A stretch of DNA of 64,000 bases from Bacillus sp. FJAT-14578 (GTDB lineage: Bacteria; Bacillota; Bacilli; Bacillales; Bacillaceae_H). Of the stretch, positions 17,291 to 26,040 are shown piece by piece. The first letter of the stretch is position 1, and the number at the start of each line of letters is the position of its first letter. The stretch covers positions 310,001-374,000 of the forward strand of contig NZ_AYSE01000004.1 of the NCBI RefSeq assembly GCF_000504165.1, read 5' to 3'. The position numbers and the translations under genes were made by a program. The notes beneath the pieces are model-generated. The model had not been told where the DNA came from. It saw nothing but the letters and a program-made list of their open reading frames with translations, and did no database searches.

Positions 17291-18766
17291 ATGCTTGCCA
17301 ACATCTTAGGAAACTCGTTTCAATATGACATTTTATCGGTTGTTCCGTATCCGATGTTGTTAGTAGGAAGAAACGGTGAAATCATTTACATGAATGAACG
17401 TGCAGAACGATTTTACCAGCTGCTGCAGAAGCAACGAAAACTAAAACATATTTCGTCTATAGTAGAGCATGGCTATCAAAAAAAATGGGAGGAGAAAGTA
17501 GAGGAGGCTGTCCAGTCATTGGAAACACTTGAGATGAACCTTTCCTTTTTTTCCGATCCATTAAAAACATATAAGGTCAGCATTGCGCCTTATCCTATAC
17601 ATAATGAAATCATGATTGGAATGATGGTTCATAAAGAAAAAAGGAAATCGTTCGTATTAAAAAAGAAGTCGCCGAAACGTTGTCATAACGTTCTTCAGGA
17701 CGGAATAGAACAAGAATTGATTGCCACAAAAAACTTGCTCGAGTCTTTTATCGAGGATACATCGGATGCCATTATGCTTGTTGATGAAAATGGATCTATT
17801 CTCCGTGTCAATCAAGCATTTGAAAATTTATACGGATGGAAAAAAGAAATGGTGATCGGCAATGATATCATTACCGTTTTTCACGATTATAAAGACGAAG
17901 TGGAAATGTTTTTTCATGGCGTACGGAATGGAGAGTATTTCAAAAATGTAGAGACGATACGACATCGTCCTGATGGCACGCCCATATATGTAAGTATTAC
18001 CGCAAGCCCCATCAAAAATGGGGAAGGGACCATATATGGGATTTCTTCGATTGTTCGTGACATTACGGACCGAAAAAATACAGAGGAGTTGTTAAGAAAA
18101 TCGGAGAAACTCGCCATTATCGGGCAGCTGGCAGCAGGTGTGGCTCATGAGATTCGAAATCCGCTTACATCGTTAAAAGGATTTTTACAGCTCTTCCATG
18201 AAATGAGAATGACGAATAAAGATATTCTTCAAGTAATGTTGGATGAAATTGATCGAATTGAAATGATTACAAATGAATTTTTGTCTCTTGCCAAGCCGCA
18301 TGTGACCCAATTTGAGTATCATTCCATTAATGAGATTATTCAACAAGTCGTGAAATTGGGAGAGATTGAAGGCGGATTGGCTGATGTAATAATTGATACC
18401 GCTTTCGATTCGTGCATGCCAATCATTTACGGTGACATGAATAAATTAAAACAAGTATTTTTGAATATTATGAAAAATTCCATTGAAGCTGTTGATGAGA
18501 AAGGGATTGTTAGCATTTCCACAGTAATGAAAGGAGAGAGCGTCAGCATTTTCATTATTGATAATGGCATCGGTATTGAAGCAAGCCGCCTGAAGCATAT
18601 GGGGGAACCGTTTTACAGTACGAAAGAAAAAGGAACGGGCCTTGGTTTAATGATCAGCCGGAAAATCATTGAAGAGCATGACGGCGATATGATCATTACG
18701 AGCGAGATCGGGAAAGGCACGACAGTGGAAATACAATTGCCGGCGTGTTCAACTTTTCGGCTGTAA
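17291..18766 (+). CDS. PAS-domain sensor histidine kinase
   Basis: A 491-residue cytoplasmic kinase with no transmembrane segment. Two PAS-type regions are visible (about 10-120 and 150-270; the second has DAIMLVDENGSILRVNQAFE and a PAC motif). The phosphoacceptor helix is AAGVAHEIRNPLTSLKGF (His near 286), followed by the N box NIMKNSIEAV, G1 DNGIGI and G2 GTGLGL. Its architecture resembles the sporulation kinases KinA/KinE. No response regulator gene is adjacent, as is common for phosphorelay kinases. Start at ATG 17291 behind AGGAAGAGGTG; the longer in-frame extension (from 17195) runs through a repeat and is rejected. Confidence 0.88.
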   Translation: MLANILGNSFQYDILSVVPYPMLLVGRNGEIIYMNERAERFYQLLQKQRKLKHISSIVEHGYQKKWEEKVEEAVQSLETLEMNLSFFSDPLKTYKVSIAPYPIHNEIMIGMMVHKEKRKSFVLKKKSPKRCHNVLQDGIEQELIATKNLLESFIEDTSDAIMLVDENGSILRVNQAFENLYGWKKEMVIGNDIITVFHDYKDEVEMFFHGVRNGEYFKNVETIRHRPDGTPIYVSITASPIKNGEGTIYGISSIVRDITDRKNTEELLRKSEKLAIIGQLAAGVAHEIRNPLTSLKGFLQLFHEMRMTNKDILQVMLDEIDRIEMITNEFLSLAKPHVTQFEYHSINEIIQQVVKLGEIEGGLADVIIDTAFDSCMPIIYGDMNKLKQVFLNIMKNSIEAVDEKGIVSISTVMKGESVSIFIIDNGIGIEASRLKHMGEPFYSTKEKGTGLGLMISRKIIEEHDGDMIITSEIGKGTTVEIQLPACSTFRL

Positions 18767-18814
18767 GAGGCTGTTTAATAAGTCTCGGGTCGTTTCGTAA
18801 AAATGAGATTTAAT

Positions 18815-18870
18815 AAAAAGCCCTGTCACAGAATCCTGATTTTAATGGATTTCCATGACAGGGCTTTTTG
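18815..18870. terminator. bidirectional terminator between kinase and proA
   Basis: AAAAAGCCCTGTCA pairs with TGACAGGGCTTTTT, with an inner GAATCC/GGATTT stem; T-runs on both strands. Confidence 0.88.
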
Positions 18871-18880
18871 GATTCATCTT

Positions 18881-20122
18881 TTATGCACGGATTTGTCCGG
18901 TGCCGCGTATGATGGCTTTCGTTGTGGTAATGGCGCGCAATCCCATTGGGCCGCGAGCATGGAGTTTTTGTGTACTGATGCCGATTTCGGCACCATAGCC
19001 GAATTGTTCTCCGTCTGTAAAACGTGTAGAAGCATTATGGTAAAGGGCGGCGGCATCCACGGCCTGGAAAAAGAATTGAACATGCTTTTCGTTTTCCGTG
19101 ATAATTGCTTCTGAATGTTTCGTTCCGTATTCATCGATATGGTTGACGGCTTCTTTTACTCCTTTTACAAGTTTAATAGCTAAAATCGGCGCTAAATATT
19201 CTGTGTGCCAGTCTTCTTCAGTTGCTTTCTTTACGAATGAGTACGCGGCAGAAAGAGTATCGTCTCCTCGGAGTTCCACTTCTTTTGTTTGCAAAGCAGT
19301 TAGCAGATCTTCTATATATGGCCAACTTTTATGGATTAATACTGTTTCGATGGCGTTGCAAACGGAAGGGCGCTGTGTTTTGGCATTCAGAACAATATCG
19401 ATGGCCATCTGTTTGTCGGCGGATTCGTCGATGAAAACATGACAGTTTCCTACACCTGTTTCTAACACAGGAACGGTCGCGTTTTGAATGACTGATTGAA
19501 TAAGGCCTGCGCCTCCGCGAGGGATAAGAACGTCTAAGTAATCATTAAGCTTGAACATCTGCGACGCTGTCTCACGGCTCGTATCTTCAAGAAGCTGAAC
19601 GGCATCAGCCGGAATAGGAGAGCTTTCAAGAGCTTGGCGCATAATGGAAACGAGCGCTTTGTTCGAATGAAGTGCTGATGAGCTTCCTCTTAATAGAACT
19701 GCATTTCCCGCCTTTAAACAAAGGCTTGCCGCATCAACGGTTACGTTTGGACGTGCTTCATACACCATGCCAATTACTCCAAGAGGCACACGAATCGATT
19801 GGATGTGCAAGCCGTTCGGTCTTTCCCATTGTTCAATCGTTTCTCCAATTGGATCCTCCAATTGAAGAAGCTGGTGAATGCCGTCTACAATTTGGTTGAT
19901 TCGCTCTTCGGTTAATAATAAGCGGTCAAGCAGGGCAGGGGAAAAGCCATTTGCTTTTCCTTGCTGAATGTCTTTTTCGTTTTCTTGGATTATCCATTCT
20001 TTTTCAAGCAAAAGGGCTTCTGCCACTGTGGCAAGAGCACGGTTTTTCTCTTCTGTTGACAGCATCGCTGTTGTTTTTGCTGCTTTTTTTAGTTTTTTTG
20101 CTTTTTCGATTAATTCATTCAT
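18881..20122 (-). CDS. proA: gamma-glutamyl phosphate reductase
   Basis: A 413-residue enzyme for the second step of proline synthesis: NADPH-dependent reduction of glutamyl 5-phosphate to glutamate 5-semialdehyde. The family pattern is complete, with the aldehyde-dehydrogenase-like core, [18 protein letters not shown] near residue 115, [13 protein letters not shown] binding loop, and the catalytic cysteine in [12 protein letters not shown] near 255. It follows proB with a 4-bp overlap and shares its proline T-box leader. Length is normal. Confidence 0.96.
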   Translation of the reverse strand: MNELIEKAKKLKKAAKTTAMLSTEEKNRALATVAEALLLEKEWIIQENEKDIQQGKANGFSPALLDRLLLTEERINQIVDGIHQLLQLEDPIGETIEQWERPNGLHIQSIRVPLGVIGMVYEARPNVTVDAASLCLKAGNAVLLRGSSSALHSNKALVSIMRQALESSPIPADAVQLLEDTSRETASQMFKLNDYLDVLIPRGGAGLIQSVIQNATVPVLETGVGNCHVFIDESADKQMAIDIVLNAKTQRPSVCNAIETVLIHKSWPYIEDLLTALQTKEVELRGDDTLSAAYSFVKKATEEDWHTEYLAPILAIKLVKGVKEAVNHIDEYGTKHSEAIITENEKHVQFFFQAVDAAALYHNASTRFTDGEQFGYGAEIGISTQKLHARGPMGLRAITTTKAIIRGTGQIRA

Positions 20123-21243
20123 TTAATTGTTCGCTCCTTTCGATTGCTTACCCAATTATCTCGGTGGATGACTTCAGCTCGTTGGTTAATGGAATAACTT
20201 TTTGCCTGATCGCTTGAGCATCCTTTAATTTTATGTAAATCCTCAGAGGAGTAATAAATTTGTCCTTTGCCGATTACTTGCCCTTTTTGATTGATGACTT
20301 CAACAACATCAAGTGCTTTAAATGAGCCTTCGGCATTGGTGACACCAGCAGGAAGAAGGCTTTTTCCGTTTTGAAGAAGGGCTTTTTCCGCTCCCTCATC
20401 TATCTCAATCGTTCCGGTTACTTGGGAATGATGGGCAATCCACTGTTTCTTCATTTGCATTTGAGTTTGAAATGGTCCCCCGATGTATGTGCCATCACCT
20501 TTGCCCGCTAAAATATCGGTTAGCTTTTCTTTGCCTTTTCCTTTGCCGACGAAGGCACTTACACCAAGAGAAAGGGCTTTTTGAGCGGCCAGCAGTTTCG
20601 ATTTCATTCCGCCCGTTCCGACCGACGAACCGCTGTCGCCTGCAATATGCAATAATTCTTCGGTGATTTCAGGAATGAAATGATATTTTTTGGCATCTTT
20701 TGAAGTGTTCGGATTCCCATCATACAAACCATTTACATCCGTCAGGATAATGAGGGCATTGGCATGCAAAAAGCCGCTGACGAGTGCTGAAAGCATATCG
20801 TTATCTCCAAATGTCAGTTCTTCAATGGAAACTGAATCATTTTCATTGATAATAGGAAGGACACCGCATTCCAACAGTTCGTTCATGGCTGAATATAAAT
20901 TTCGAAATCGTTCCTGACTATAAAAATCCTCTCTCGTTAATAACATTTGGGCTGGTACGATATTAAATTCGCTAAAATGGGAAATATATCCTTGCATGAG
21001 CAGTCCTTGACCTACTGCCGCAGCTGCTTGTTTTCCTGCCACTGTTTTCGGGCGGATTGGGTAGCCTAAAGATCTGAATCCTGCAGCCACAGCTCCAGAG
21101 GAAATCAAAATCACATCATGGCCCTGCTGCTTCAGATGCGCAAGTGCCTCGACATGGTCGCGCATTTTTTCTTCACTTAACATGCCTTTATCATTTGTTA
21201 ACGAACTGCTTCCGATTTTCACGACTATTCGTTGTTTTTTCAT
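20119..21243 (-). CDS. proB: glutamate 5-kinase
   Basis: A 374-residue ATP-dependent kinase making glutamyl 5-phosphate, the committed and feedback-inhibited step of proline synthesis. The amino-acid kinase domain (1-260) shows [28 protein letters not shown] and GTGGMKSKL; a PUA domain fills about 275-360. First gene of proBA, located behind a T-box that reads a proline codon, so expression should rise when tRNA-Pro is uncharged. Confidence 0.96.
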   Translation of the reverse strand: MKKQRIVVKIGSSSLTNDKGMLSEEKMRDHVEALAHLKQQGHDVILISSGAVAAGFRSLGYPIRPKTVAGKQAAAAVGQGLLMQGYISHFSEFNIVPAQMLLTREDFYSQERFRNLYSAMNELLECGVLPIINENDSVSIEELTFGDNDMLSALVSGFLHANALIILTDVNGLYDGNPNTSKDAKKYHFIPEITEELLHIAGDSGSSVGTGGMKSKLLAAQKALSLGVSAFVGKGKGKEKLTDILAGKGDGTYIGGPFQTQMQMKKQWIAHHSQVTGTIEIDEGAEKALLQNGKSLLPAGVTNAEGSFKALDVVEVINQKGQVIGKGQIYYSSEDLHKIKGCSSDQAKSYSINQRAEVIHRDNWVSNRKERTIK

Positions 21244-21299
21244 TTTTTTTCGAACCTTTCTTTAATAAAGTGACAATAATGCTGTCCACTAGATGTGTT

Positions 21300-21540
21300 G
21301 AAAATAAAAAAAGCGATGTTTCCGTCCTTAAAAAGGACGGAAACATCGCTCCGCGGTACCACCTTTGTTGATGCCTAAGCATCCACCTCAATCCGTAACG
21401 TGGAAAAACGGCCTATGTTTGCATAGGCAGTTGAAGAGGGTAGGTTCAATCTGCTTTCTGTGAGGAACCTTCCAGCCGATGAGTTCCACTCTCTATCACA
21501 TTCCACAAATTTACTAATCCCGCACTATTTTCGTTATCAT
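21300..21540 (-). promoter_or_regulatory. T-box riboswitch, proline specific, upstream of proBA
   Basis: On the minus strand the leader carries the T-box core AAAGGTGGTACCGCGG, followed by a terminator hairpin (AGCGATGTTTCCGTCCTT stem, 21312-21350, then T-run). In the stem I region the context GAA-CCT-A gives CCT as the specifier codon, which is proline and matches the genes controlled. Uncharged tRNA-Pro should stabilise the antiterminator and switch on proBA. Confidence 0.92.
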
Positions 21541-21552
21541 TTATTTGTTGAT

Positions 21553-21581
21553 ATTATGCGTGGAAAAAGAGGAAATGTCAA
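21553..21581 (-). promoter_or_regulatory. sigma-A promoter of the proBA leader
   Basis: Minus strand TTGACA (21576-21581), 17 bp, CATAAT (21553-21558), about 20 bp before the T-box leader. Confidence 0.75.
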
Positions 21582-21667
21582 GAATGAATTGTTTGAAAAT
21601 TAAAACTGGATTTTCCTTTATTTTTCGTTAATATATAGATATAACGATATAAAAGGAGGTAAGAGGA

Positions 21668-21868
21668 ATGATTCATCTTACATGGAAAGACCGCGAAACT
21701 GTTAAGACCGTGAAGTGCGTACATACGAATGCAGAAAAATACATGGTTAACAATGCATTGACTGCTGGTAAAACATATGAAGTAAAAAATGAAACAGAAG
21801 AATTTTATTTCGTTGTAGACAATACTGGTCATGTAGGCGGTTATTACAAAGATTATTTTGAGGCGTAA
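21668..21868 (+). CDS. small DUF6501-type protein
   Basis: A 66-residue protein beginning MIHLTWKDRETVKTVKCVHT, a pattern I associate with a small conserved family of Bacillaceae (DUF6501). A very strong AAAGGAGGTAAGAGG site precedes the ATG and a hairpin terminator follows. Function unknown. Confidence 0.75.
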   Translation: MIHLTWKDRETVKTVKCVHTNAEKYMVNNALTAGKTYEVKNETEEFYFVVDNTGHVGGYYKDYFEA

Positions 21869-21874
21869 TAATGG

Positions 21875-21907
21875 AAATAGCCCGCTGAATAAGCGGGTTA
21901 TTTTTAT
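21875..21907 (+). terminator. terminator after the DUF6501 gene
   Basis: Stem ATAGCCCGCT/AGCGGGTTAT followed by T5. Confidence 0.85.
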
Positions 21908-22016
21908 GGAAAAAAAACCGTTAAAAAAAGACTTCACAAAGTGATTTAAATGGATTATGATGAGAAAGCTGTTTTTTGTTTATCGCAATTTCGTCATGTT
22001 TTGTCAAAAAAAAATA

Positions 22017-22055
22017 TTCGTAGATATTGACTTCTGCGAAGTAATGCGATATGAT
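22017..22055 (+). promoter_or_regulatory. RNA-island promoter P1 with dyad operator
   Basis: TTGACT (22027-22032), 17 bp, TATGAT (22050-22055). The -35 box lies within the dyad TTCGTAGAT (22017-22025), 6 bp, TTCTGCGAA (22032-22040). It lies about 185 bp before the 5S gene. Same geometry as P2, P3 and P4. The leader up to 22239 holds further AT-rich promoter-like strings but no gene. Confidence 0.75.
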
Positions 22056-22239
22056 AATGCGTGTTGTTGAAAACGAGATTCAATGATGATGATTGAATTA
22101 AAAAGTTGTTGACTTTTGATTCGAATAAATGATTTTATGTAAAAGTTGCTTTTTTGACTTGATAGAAAATTCTGAAGTGATTGAAAATATCATTCTTCTT
22201 GGAATGTTCACATAGAGTTATCATTTTGCAAATTATCTT

Positions 22240-22356
22240 GTCTGGTGATAATGGCAGAGAGGTCACACCCGTTTCCATGCCGAACACGGAAGTTAAGCTC
22301 TCTAGCGCCGATGGTAGTTGAGGGATTCCCTCTGCGAGAGTAGGACATTGCCAGTC
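22240..22356 (+). rRNA. rrf: 5S ribosomal RNA, not attached to 16S/23S
   Basis: The sequence carries the invariant Bacillus 5S core: GAGGTCACACCCGTTTCCAT, GCCGAACACGGAAGTTAAGC and GAGAGTAGGACAT, with complementary ends (TCTGGTGATAATGGC with GCCAG). No 23S or 16S sequence precedes it; upstream is a promoter and then a small protein gene. It is followed within 6 bp by tRNA-Glu, so it heads a stable-RNA transcript. Confidence 0.93.
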
Positions 22357-22361
22357 GTTAT

Positions 22362-22433
22362 GGCCCGTTGGTCAAGCGGTTAAGACACCGCCCTTTCACG
22401 GCGGTAACACGGGTTCGAATCCCGTACGGGTCA
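22362..22433 (+). tRNA. tRNA-Glu (TTC)
   Basis: Complete cloverleaf; anticodon TTC in CTTTCAC; T-arm GGGTTCGAATCCC. CCA is not encoded. First tRNA of the array. Confidence 0.95.
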
Positions 22434-22460
22434 TCATTTACAGGTCAAAACCTGTAATGC

Positions 22461-22536
22461 GGAGGATTAGCTCAGCTGGGAGAGCACCTGCCTTACAAGC
22501 AGGGGGTCGGCGGTTCGATCCCGTCATCCTCCACCA
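22461..22536 (+). tRNA. tRNA-Val (TAC)
   Basis: Complete cloverleaf, anticodon TAC, acceptor GGAGGAT/ATCCTCC, CCA encoded. Confidence 0.95.
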
Positions 22537-22539
22537 TTG

Positions 22540-22727
22540 AAGAAAAAGCGGAGAAAGCCGTATTTCGATTAAGAACAGCCACGTCCTGTAGCTAACATCG
22601 AAATTCTCGTCATCCTGACTCTTGCCGATAGGATGTTGGAGCTTCTGGCGGAAGAGACGATAGTCTCAACAGAAGAAGCGAAACAGCCGTACGCTTTGGC
22701 TCTCGCAGCTAGACAATCGCTAAATAT
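22540..22727 (+). repeat. structured dispersed repeat in tRNA spacer, copy A
   Basis: The spacer between tRNA-Val and tRNA-Arg contains AAAGCGGAG, GTTGGAGCTTCTGGCGGAAG, GCGAAACAGCC and GCAGCTAGACAA. These words, in this order, are typical of an abundant extragenic repeat family in Bacillaceae, and a second diverged copy is at 23604-23765. No tRNA or ORF is present. Confidence 0.55.
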
Positions 22728-22804
<77 letters not shown>

Positions 22805-22829
22805 TTTTAAGAAAAGCAATTTGATTTTT

Positions 22830-22906
<77 letters not shown>

Positions 22907-22969
22907 TTTGCTGATTGATTGCATATAGTGTAGAATAGATAAAAATTACATTTTTAATTTATTAAATAC

Positions 22970-23008
22970 TTCGCAGAACTTTACTTCTGAGAATGAATAT
23001 GATATAGT
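22970..23008 (+). promoter_or_regulatory. RNA-island promoter P2 with dyad operator
   Basis: TTTACT (22980-22985), 17 bp, TATAGT (23003-23008). Dyad TTCGCAGAA (22970-22978), 6 bp, TTCTGAGAA (22985-22993). Drives the tRNA-Cys/Pro/Ala/Gly segment. Confidence 0.75.
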
Positions 23009-23053
23009 TGAGATGTTGAGGGTGAATTCCATCTGACGCTCGATTTACATTAA

Positions 23054-23128
23054 GGCGGCATAGCCAAGTGGTAAGGCCAAGGTCTGCAAAACCTTTATTC
23101 ACCGGTTCGAATCCGGTTGCCGCCTCCA
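23054..23128 (+). tRNA. tRNA-Cys (GCA)
   Basis: Complete cloverleaf, anticodon GCA in CTGCAAA, acceptor GGCGGCA/TGCCGCC, CCA encoded. Confidence 0.95.
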
Positions 23129-23147
23129 AAAATAAAAGTTATCATAA

Positions 23148-23224
23148 CGGGGAGTAGCTCAGCTTGGTAGAGCACTTGGTTTGGGACCAAGGGGACGCAG
23201 GTTCGAATCCTGTCTTCCCGACCA
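23148..23224 (+). tRNA. tRNA-Pro (TGG)
   Basis: Complete cloverleaf, anticodon TGG, acceptor CGGGGAG with CTTCCCG, CCA encoded. Confidence 0.95.
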
Positions 23225-23242
23225 GAATGTTTATAAAGTCAT

Positions 23243-23315
23243 GGGGCCTTAGCTCAGCTGGGAGAGCGCCTGCCTTGCACGCAGGAGGTCAGCGGTTCGA
23301 TCCCGCTAGGCTCCA
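23243..23315 (+). tRNA. tRNA-Ala (TGC)
   Basis: Complete cloverleaf, anticodon TGC in CTTGCAC; CCA not encoded. Confidence 0.94.
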
Positions 23316-23318
23316 TAT

Positions 23319-23392
23319 GCGGGTGTAGTTTAATGGTAAAACCTCAGCCTTCCAAGCTGATGTCGTGGGTTCGATTCCCATCACCCGCTCCA
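23319..23392 (+). tRNA. tRNA-Gly (TCC)
   Basis: Complete cloverleaf, anticodon TCC, acceptor GCGGGTG/CACCCGC, CCA encoded. Only 3 bp after tRNA-Ala. Confidence 0.95.
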
Positions 23393-23451
23393 TATATCGC
23401 ATTTAATTAGTTTATGGAAAAATTTACATGAACTTTTTTTATAACAAAAAC

Positions 23452-23490
23452 TTCGCAGAACTTGATTTCTGAGAATAAAAATGATAAGAT
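23452..23490 (+). promoter_or_regulatory. RNA-island promoter P3 with dyad operator
   Basis: TTGATT (23462-23467), 17 bp, TAAGAT (23485-23490). Dyad TTCGCAGAA (23452-23460), 6 bp, TTCTGAGAA (23467-23475). Upstream of tRNA-Leu, His, rnpB, tRNA-Ser, Gln and SRP RNA. Confidence 0.75.
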
Positions 23491-23517
23491 GATTCATGTA
23501 AGCCACAGATATTATAC

Positions 23518-23600
<83 letters not shown>

Positions 23601-23603
23601 CTT

Positions 23604-23765
23604 ATAAAGAAAAGCGAAGGCGACTGTTCAATCTTGAGAGGCGTTGGAGCTTCTGATTGGGAAACCGTTCTTTGGTTTCATAGGCAGAAGTGAAACGACC
23701 GAAAGATTAGGAGCCGTAGCTAGCCACCAAGAAAAGTGGACAAATTCCGCTATAAGCTTTATAAC
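23604..23765 (+). repeat. structured dispersed repeat in tRNA spacer, copy B
   Basis: Between tRNA-Leu and tRNA-His. It shares with copy A (22540-22727) the ordered words AAAGCG, GCGTTGGAGCTTCTG, GAAGTGAAACGACC and GCCGTAGCTAGCC. It can fold into a long imperfect stem. No ORF. Confidence 0.55.
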
Positions 23766-23774
23766 TTAAATGAT

Positions 23775-23849
23775 GGCGGTTGTGGCGAAGTGGTTAACGC
23801 ACCAGATTGTGGCTCTGGCATTCGTGGGTTCGATTCCCATCAATCGCCC
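23775..23849 (+). tRNA. tRNA-His (GTG)
   Basis: Complete cloverleaf, anticodon GTG, encoded G at -1 opposite C73 as required for HisRS; CCA not encoded. Confidence 0.94.
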
Positions 23850-23860
23850 TTTTTTACAAC

Positions 23861-24272
23861 TCTATACAAAACCGGAGAGAATCGCGCAGATTTCGATCTG
23901 TGAGGAAAGTCCGTGCTCGCACAGACTGAGATGTCTGTAGTGTTCGTGCCTGGCGAAACGATAAGTCAGGGCAGCTTGATTGAACATCAGGCTGACGGCA
24001 GGGAAAACACCTAAGTCCGTTGGATATGGTGTGAATACCTTGAAAGTGCCACAGTGACGGAGCTTCGAGGGAAACCTTGAAGGTGGAACGAGGTAAACCC
24101 CACGAGCGAGAAACCCAAACAATGGTAGGGGAAGTGTCTTGAGGGAATACAACCGATATAGACACCATCGCTTTCATGCGGTGAGATAGATGATTCTCCA
24201 CCTTGTACGAGAAGTGCGCTTCGTTTGCAGAAAATGGTGAACAAAACGCGGCTTATGAGGTTTTGTATACCC
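23861..24272 (+). ncRNA. rnpB: RNase P RNA, Bacillus type B
   Basis: This is the catalytic RNA that trims 5' leaders of pre-tRNAs. It shows the conserved blocks in order: GAGGAAAGTCCGTGCTCGCAC, GGCTGACGGCAGGGAAAA, TGAAAGTGCCACAGTGACG, GAGCGAGAAACCCAAAC with GGTAGGGGAA, and AGATAGATGATT. The ends TATACAAAACC and GGTTTTGTATA pair, so the gene appears complete at about 410 nt. It lies 12 bp after tRNA-His and 4 bp before tRNA-Ser, in the same orientation, so it is probably co-transcribed with its own substrates. In B. subtilis rnpB is not inside a tRNA cluster. Confidence 0.95.
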
Positions 24273-24275
24273 AAT

Positions 24276-24367
24276 GGAACAGTACCCAAGAGGCTGTAAG
24301 GGGCTCCCCTGCTAAGGGAGTAGGTCGGGTAACCGGCGCGAGGGTTCGAATCCCTCCTGTTCCGCCA
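24276..24367 (+). tRNA. tRNA-Ser (GCT)
   Basis: Class II tRNA with long variable arm, anticodon GCT, acceptor GGAACAG/CTGTTCC, CCA encoded. Confidence 0.95.
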
Positions 24368-24422
24368 TATGAATAAAATTGCTGATTACAGTTATAATAG
24401 TAAATGTTATCTTCATAATCAT

Positions 24423-24494
24423 TGGGCTATAGCCAAGCGGTAAGGCAACGGACTTTGACTCCGTCATGCGTTGGTTCGAATCCAGCTAGCCCAG
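24423..24494 (+). tRNA. tRNA-Gln (TTG)
   Basis: Complete cloverleaf beginning with T, anticodon TTG, acceptor TGGGCTA/TAGCCCA, CCA not encoded. Confidence 0.94.
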
Positions 24495-24496
24495 TC

Positions 24497-24577
24497 AAAT
24501 AGTCCAACGGTAAAACTACGAAAGGGTCAGGGCAGGAATGCAGCAGCCATCAGTAGTCGAGCCGTGTGGGCTATTTT
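24497..24577 (+). ncRNA. ffs: small (4.5S-type) signal recognition particle RNA
   Basis: The hairpin contains the SRP domain IV signature: GTCAGG, a 3-bp stem GCA/TGC closed by a GGAA tetraloop, then AGCAGCC on the other side. The stem is a compensated variant of the usual one, which supports function. Outer helices ATAGTCC/GGGCTAT, ACGG/CCGT and ACTAC/GTAGT complete an 80-nt rod, and T5 follows as a terminator. There is no Alu domain, unlike the 270-nt scRNA usual in Bacillus. It begins 3 nt after tRNA-Gln. Confidence 0.8.
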
Positions 24578-24590
24578 TATTATCATCTAT

Positions 24591-24629
24591 TTCGCTGTTT
24601 TTGATTTCTGTGAATAGTGCTGATATAGT
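24591..24629 (+). promoter_or_regulatory. RNA-island promoter P4, upstream of the recombinase
   Basis: TTGATT (24601-24606), 17 bp, TATAGT (24624-24629). The dyad is weaker on the left: TTCGCTGTT (24591-24599), 6 bp, TTCTGTGAA (24606-24614). Same geometry as P1-P3. Confidence 0.7.
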
Positions 24630-24665
24630 GAATATAGAATAACCGTAAGAATGGGGGAATATAAA

Positions 24666-25517
24666 GTGGAAAATAGTGACGGAGGAAGTGCCTCCATTAT
24701 AGAACCATTTTGTGATTGGTTGAAAAAGCAACAAAAAACTGAAAATACAATTAAGACATACAGCGGAGTGCTGCATGCTTTCTATAAGTGGATGATTTCA
24801 CGAGACATATCGATTGAAATGCTGACAAAAGACCATATTGAAGCGTATCTCCATGAGATGGAAGCGGAGGGGAAAAGTGCAGCTACGATTGGAAAAGCTT
24901 TGGCTGCATTGAGTATATTCGTTCGTTTTATGGGGAAGCCCCACCTTGTCCAAGATGTGCATTCTCTTGCTGTCCCGTCTGCTGAAGACAATGTTCCGGA
25001 TGGGTTAAAAAGAGAAGAGCGGGACCGGTTGCTTCAGGCGGTAAAAAAAGAAGGAAATCTTCGTGATATTGCCATTGTCTATGTTTTGCTCCATACAGGT
25101 ATACGTGTTTCCGAGCTTTGCCAATTAAATCATGATGATGTTATCCAGCGTAGGGCCGGCAACGCCTTGGCCATTAGAGAATCAAACGGGAAAATCAAAA
25201 GAATGATTCCTCTTTCGACAGGTGCAAGCGAGCATTTAAATCGTTACCGTTCTAAGGAAAAGGTTCAAAAAGACGCTTTATTTATATCGAGTGTCGGGCA
25301 GCGTATATCAACGCGGGCTGTGCAGTATATGCTGAAAAAATATGGTGTAAATCCGCACAAACTGCGCCATACGTTTTGCTATGAGTTGATTCAAAAAGGG
25401 GTGGACCTGGCCACGGTTGCGCAACTGGCTGGCCATTCAGATATCAATGTAACAAAACGCTATATTCAAATGACTTCCAATACTTTGGAAGAAGCGATCG
25501 ATCGTGCGTTTGCATAA
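24666..25517 (+). CDS. tyrosine recombinase (phage-integrase family)
   Basis: A 283-residue site-specific recombinase. The N-terminal SAM-like core-binding domain covers about 12-95; the catalytic domain follows with Arg in TGIRVSELC, HKLRHTF, and GHSDINVTKRYI supplying the remaining His and the Tyr nucleophile. All catalytic residues are present. I start at GTG 24666, which has GGGGGAA 6 bases upstream; ATG 24651 has no such site. It directly follows the RNA array and uses the same promoter type, so it may have brought in or reshuffled that array. XerC/XerD proper are about 300 residues; this one is nearer to mobile-element integrases. Confidence 0.88.
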   Translation: MENSDGGSASIIEPFCDWLKKQQKTENTIKTYSGVLHAFYKWMISRDISIEMLTKDHIEAYLHEMEAEGKSAATIGKALAALSIFVRFMGKPHLVQDVHSLAVPSAEDNVPDGLKREERDRLLQAVKKEGNLRDIAIVYVLLHTGIRVSELCQLNHDDVIQRRAGNALAIRESNGKIKRMIPLSTGASEHLNRYRSKEKVQKDALFISSVGQRISTRAVQYMLKKYGVNPHKLRHTFCYELIQKGVDLATVAQLAGHSDINVTKRYIQMTSNTLEEAIDRAFA

Positions 25518-25560
25518 AATAAAACAAGGAGAGTCGCTTGGACTCTCCTTGTTTTATTTT
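25516..25560. terminator. terminator of the recombinase gene
   Basis: A 20-bp near-perfect stem (AAAATAAAACAAGGAGAGTC and its complement) with a 5-base loop; T-rich at both ends. Confidence 0.9.
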
Positions 25561-25845
25561 ATGCTGTTAACGAAGATTCACTTTAGAAATAAGAATGACT
25601 TCTCGGTTGTCTCGATTCATGTTTTACTTGGTAGGGATGCATGATGGGGGCTAAAAAATGGAGAATATACATAAGAAACGTATTGGACTGACAAAAAACA
25701 GGAAAGGAATTAAACAACAAACAAGTTAATTTCCTCAATTAACCTCTCACTCTGAGATATTGAACATTGGATTATGATAAAAAGATATAATATAAAATGG
25801 TTCTAATATACTATTTTTTCATTTTGTGGTAATATAGGTATTATT
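25561..25845. other. intergenic, nothing recognised
   Basis: An AT-rich stretch without ORF, RNA motif or strong repeat. Its right end presumably contains the promoter for the riboswitch transcript; TTATGATAAAAAGATATAAT near 25772-25791 is a possible -10 region. Confidence 0.4.
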
Positions 25846-25849
25846 ACAC

Positions 25850-25940
25850 AATCGAAAAAGGCAAACCATATGAAAGTATGGGACGCAAAGCTACGAGTCT
25901 AAGGATCTTGTTATCTATGACAGTCGAGTTGCCATTGTTA
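25850..25940 (+). promoter_or_regulatory. cyclic di-GMP-I (GEMM) riboswitch
   Basis: The aptamer core is clear: AAGGCAAACC, GAAAG, TGGGACGCAAAGC, GAGTCTAAGG and, at the end, GACAGTCGAGTTGCC, with GGCAA closing on TTGCC. The following 90 nt contain a possible weak terminator (GGCTGTC/GGTAGTC with T8, about 25965-26001), so control may be at transcription. The gene controlled encodes a surface-layer-homology protein. Confidence 0.9.
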
Positions 25941-26040
25941 GTCGGTTATTCCTATAACTTTTTACTGATGGCTGTCTTGTAATGGGGTAGTCTTTTTTTT
26001 GTGTAGTAAAGGACTATATTAACCCTTTGAGGAGGAAAGT

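Noticed and set aside
22240..22356. 5S gene as the end of a complete rRNA operon
   Set aside because: The 370 bp before it hold a promoter and a small gene terminator, with no 23S 3' sequence.
24497..24577. A further tRNA, suggested by the string AGTCCAACGGTAAAACTACG
   Set aside because: No T-arm or acceptor pairing; the SRP domain IV signature explains the sequence.
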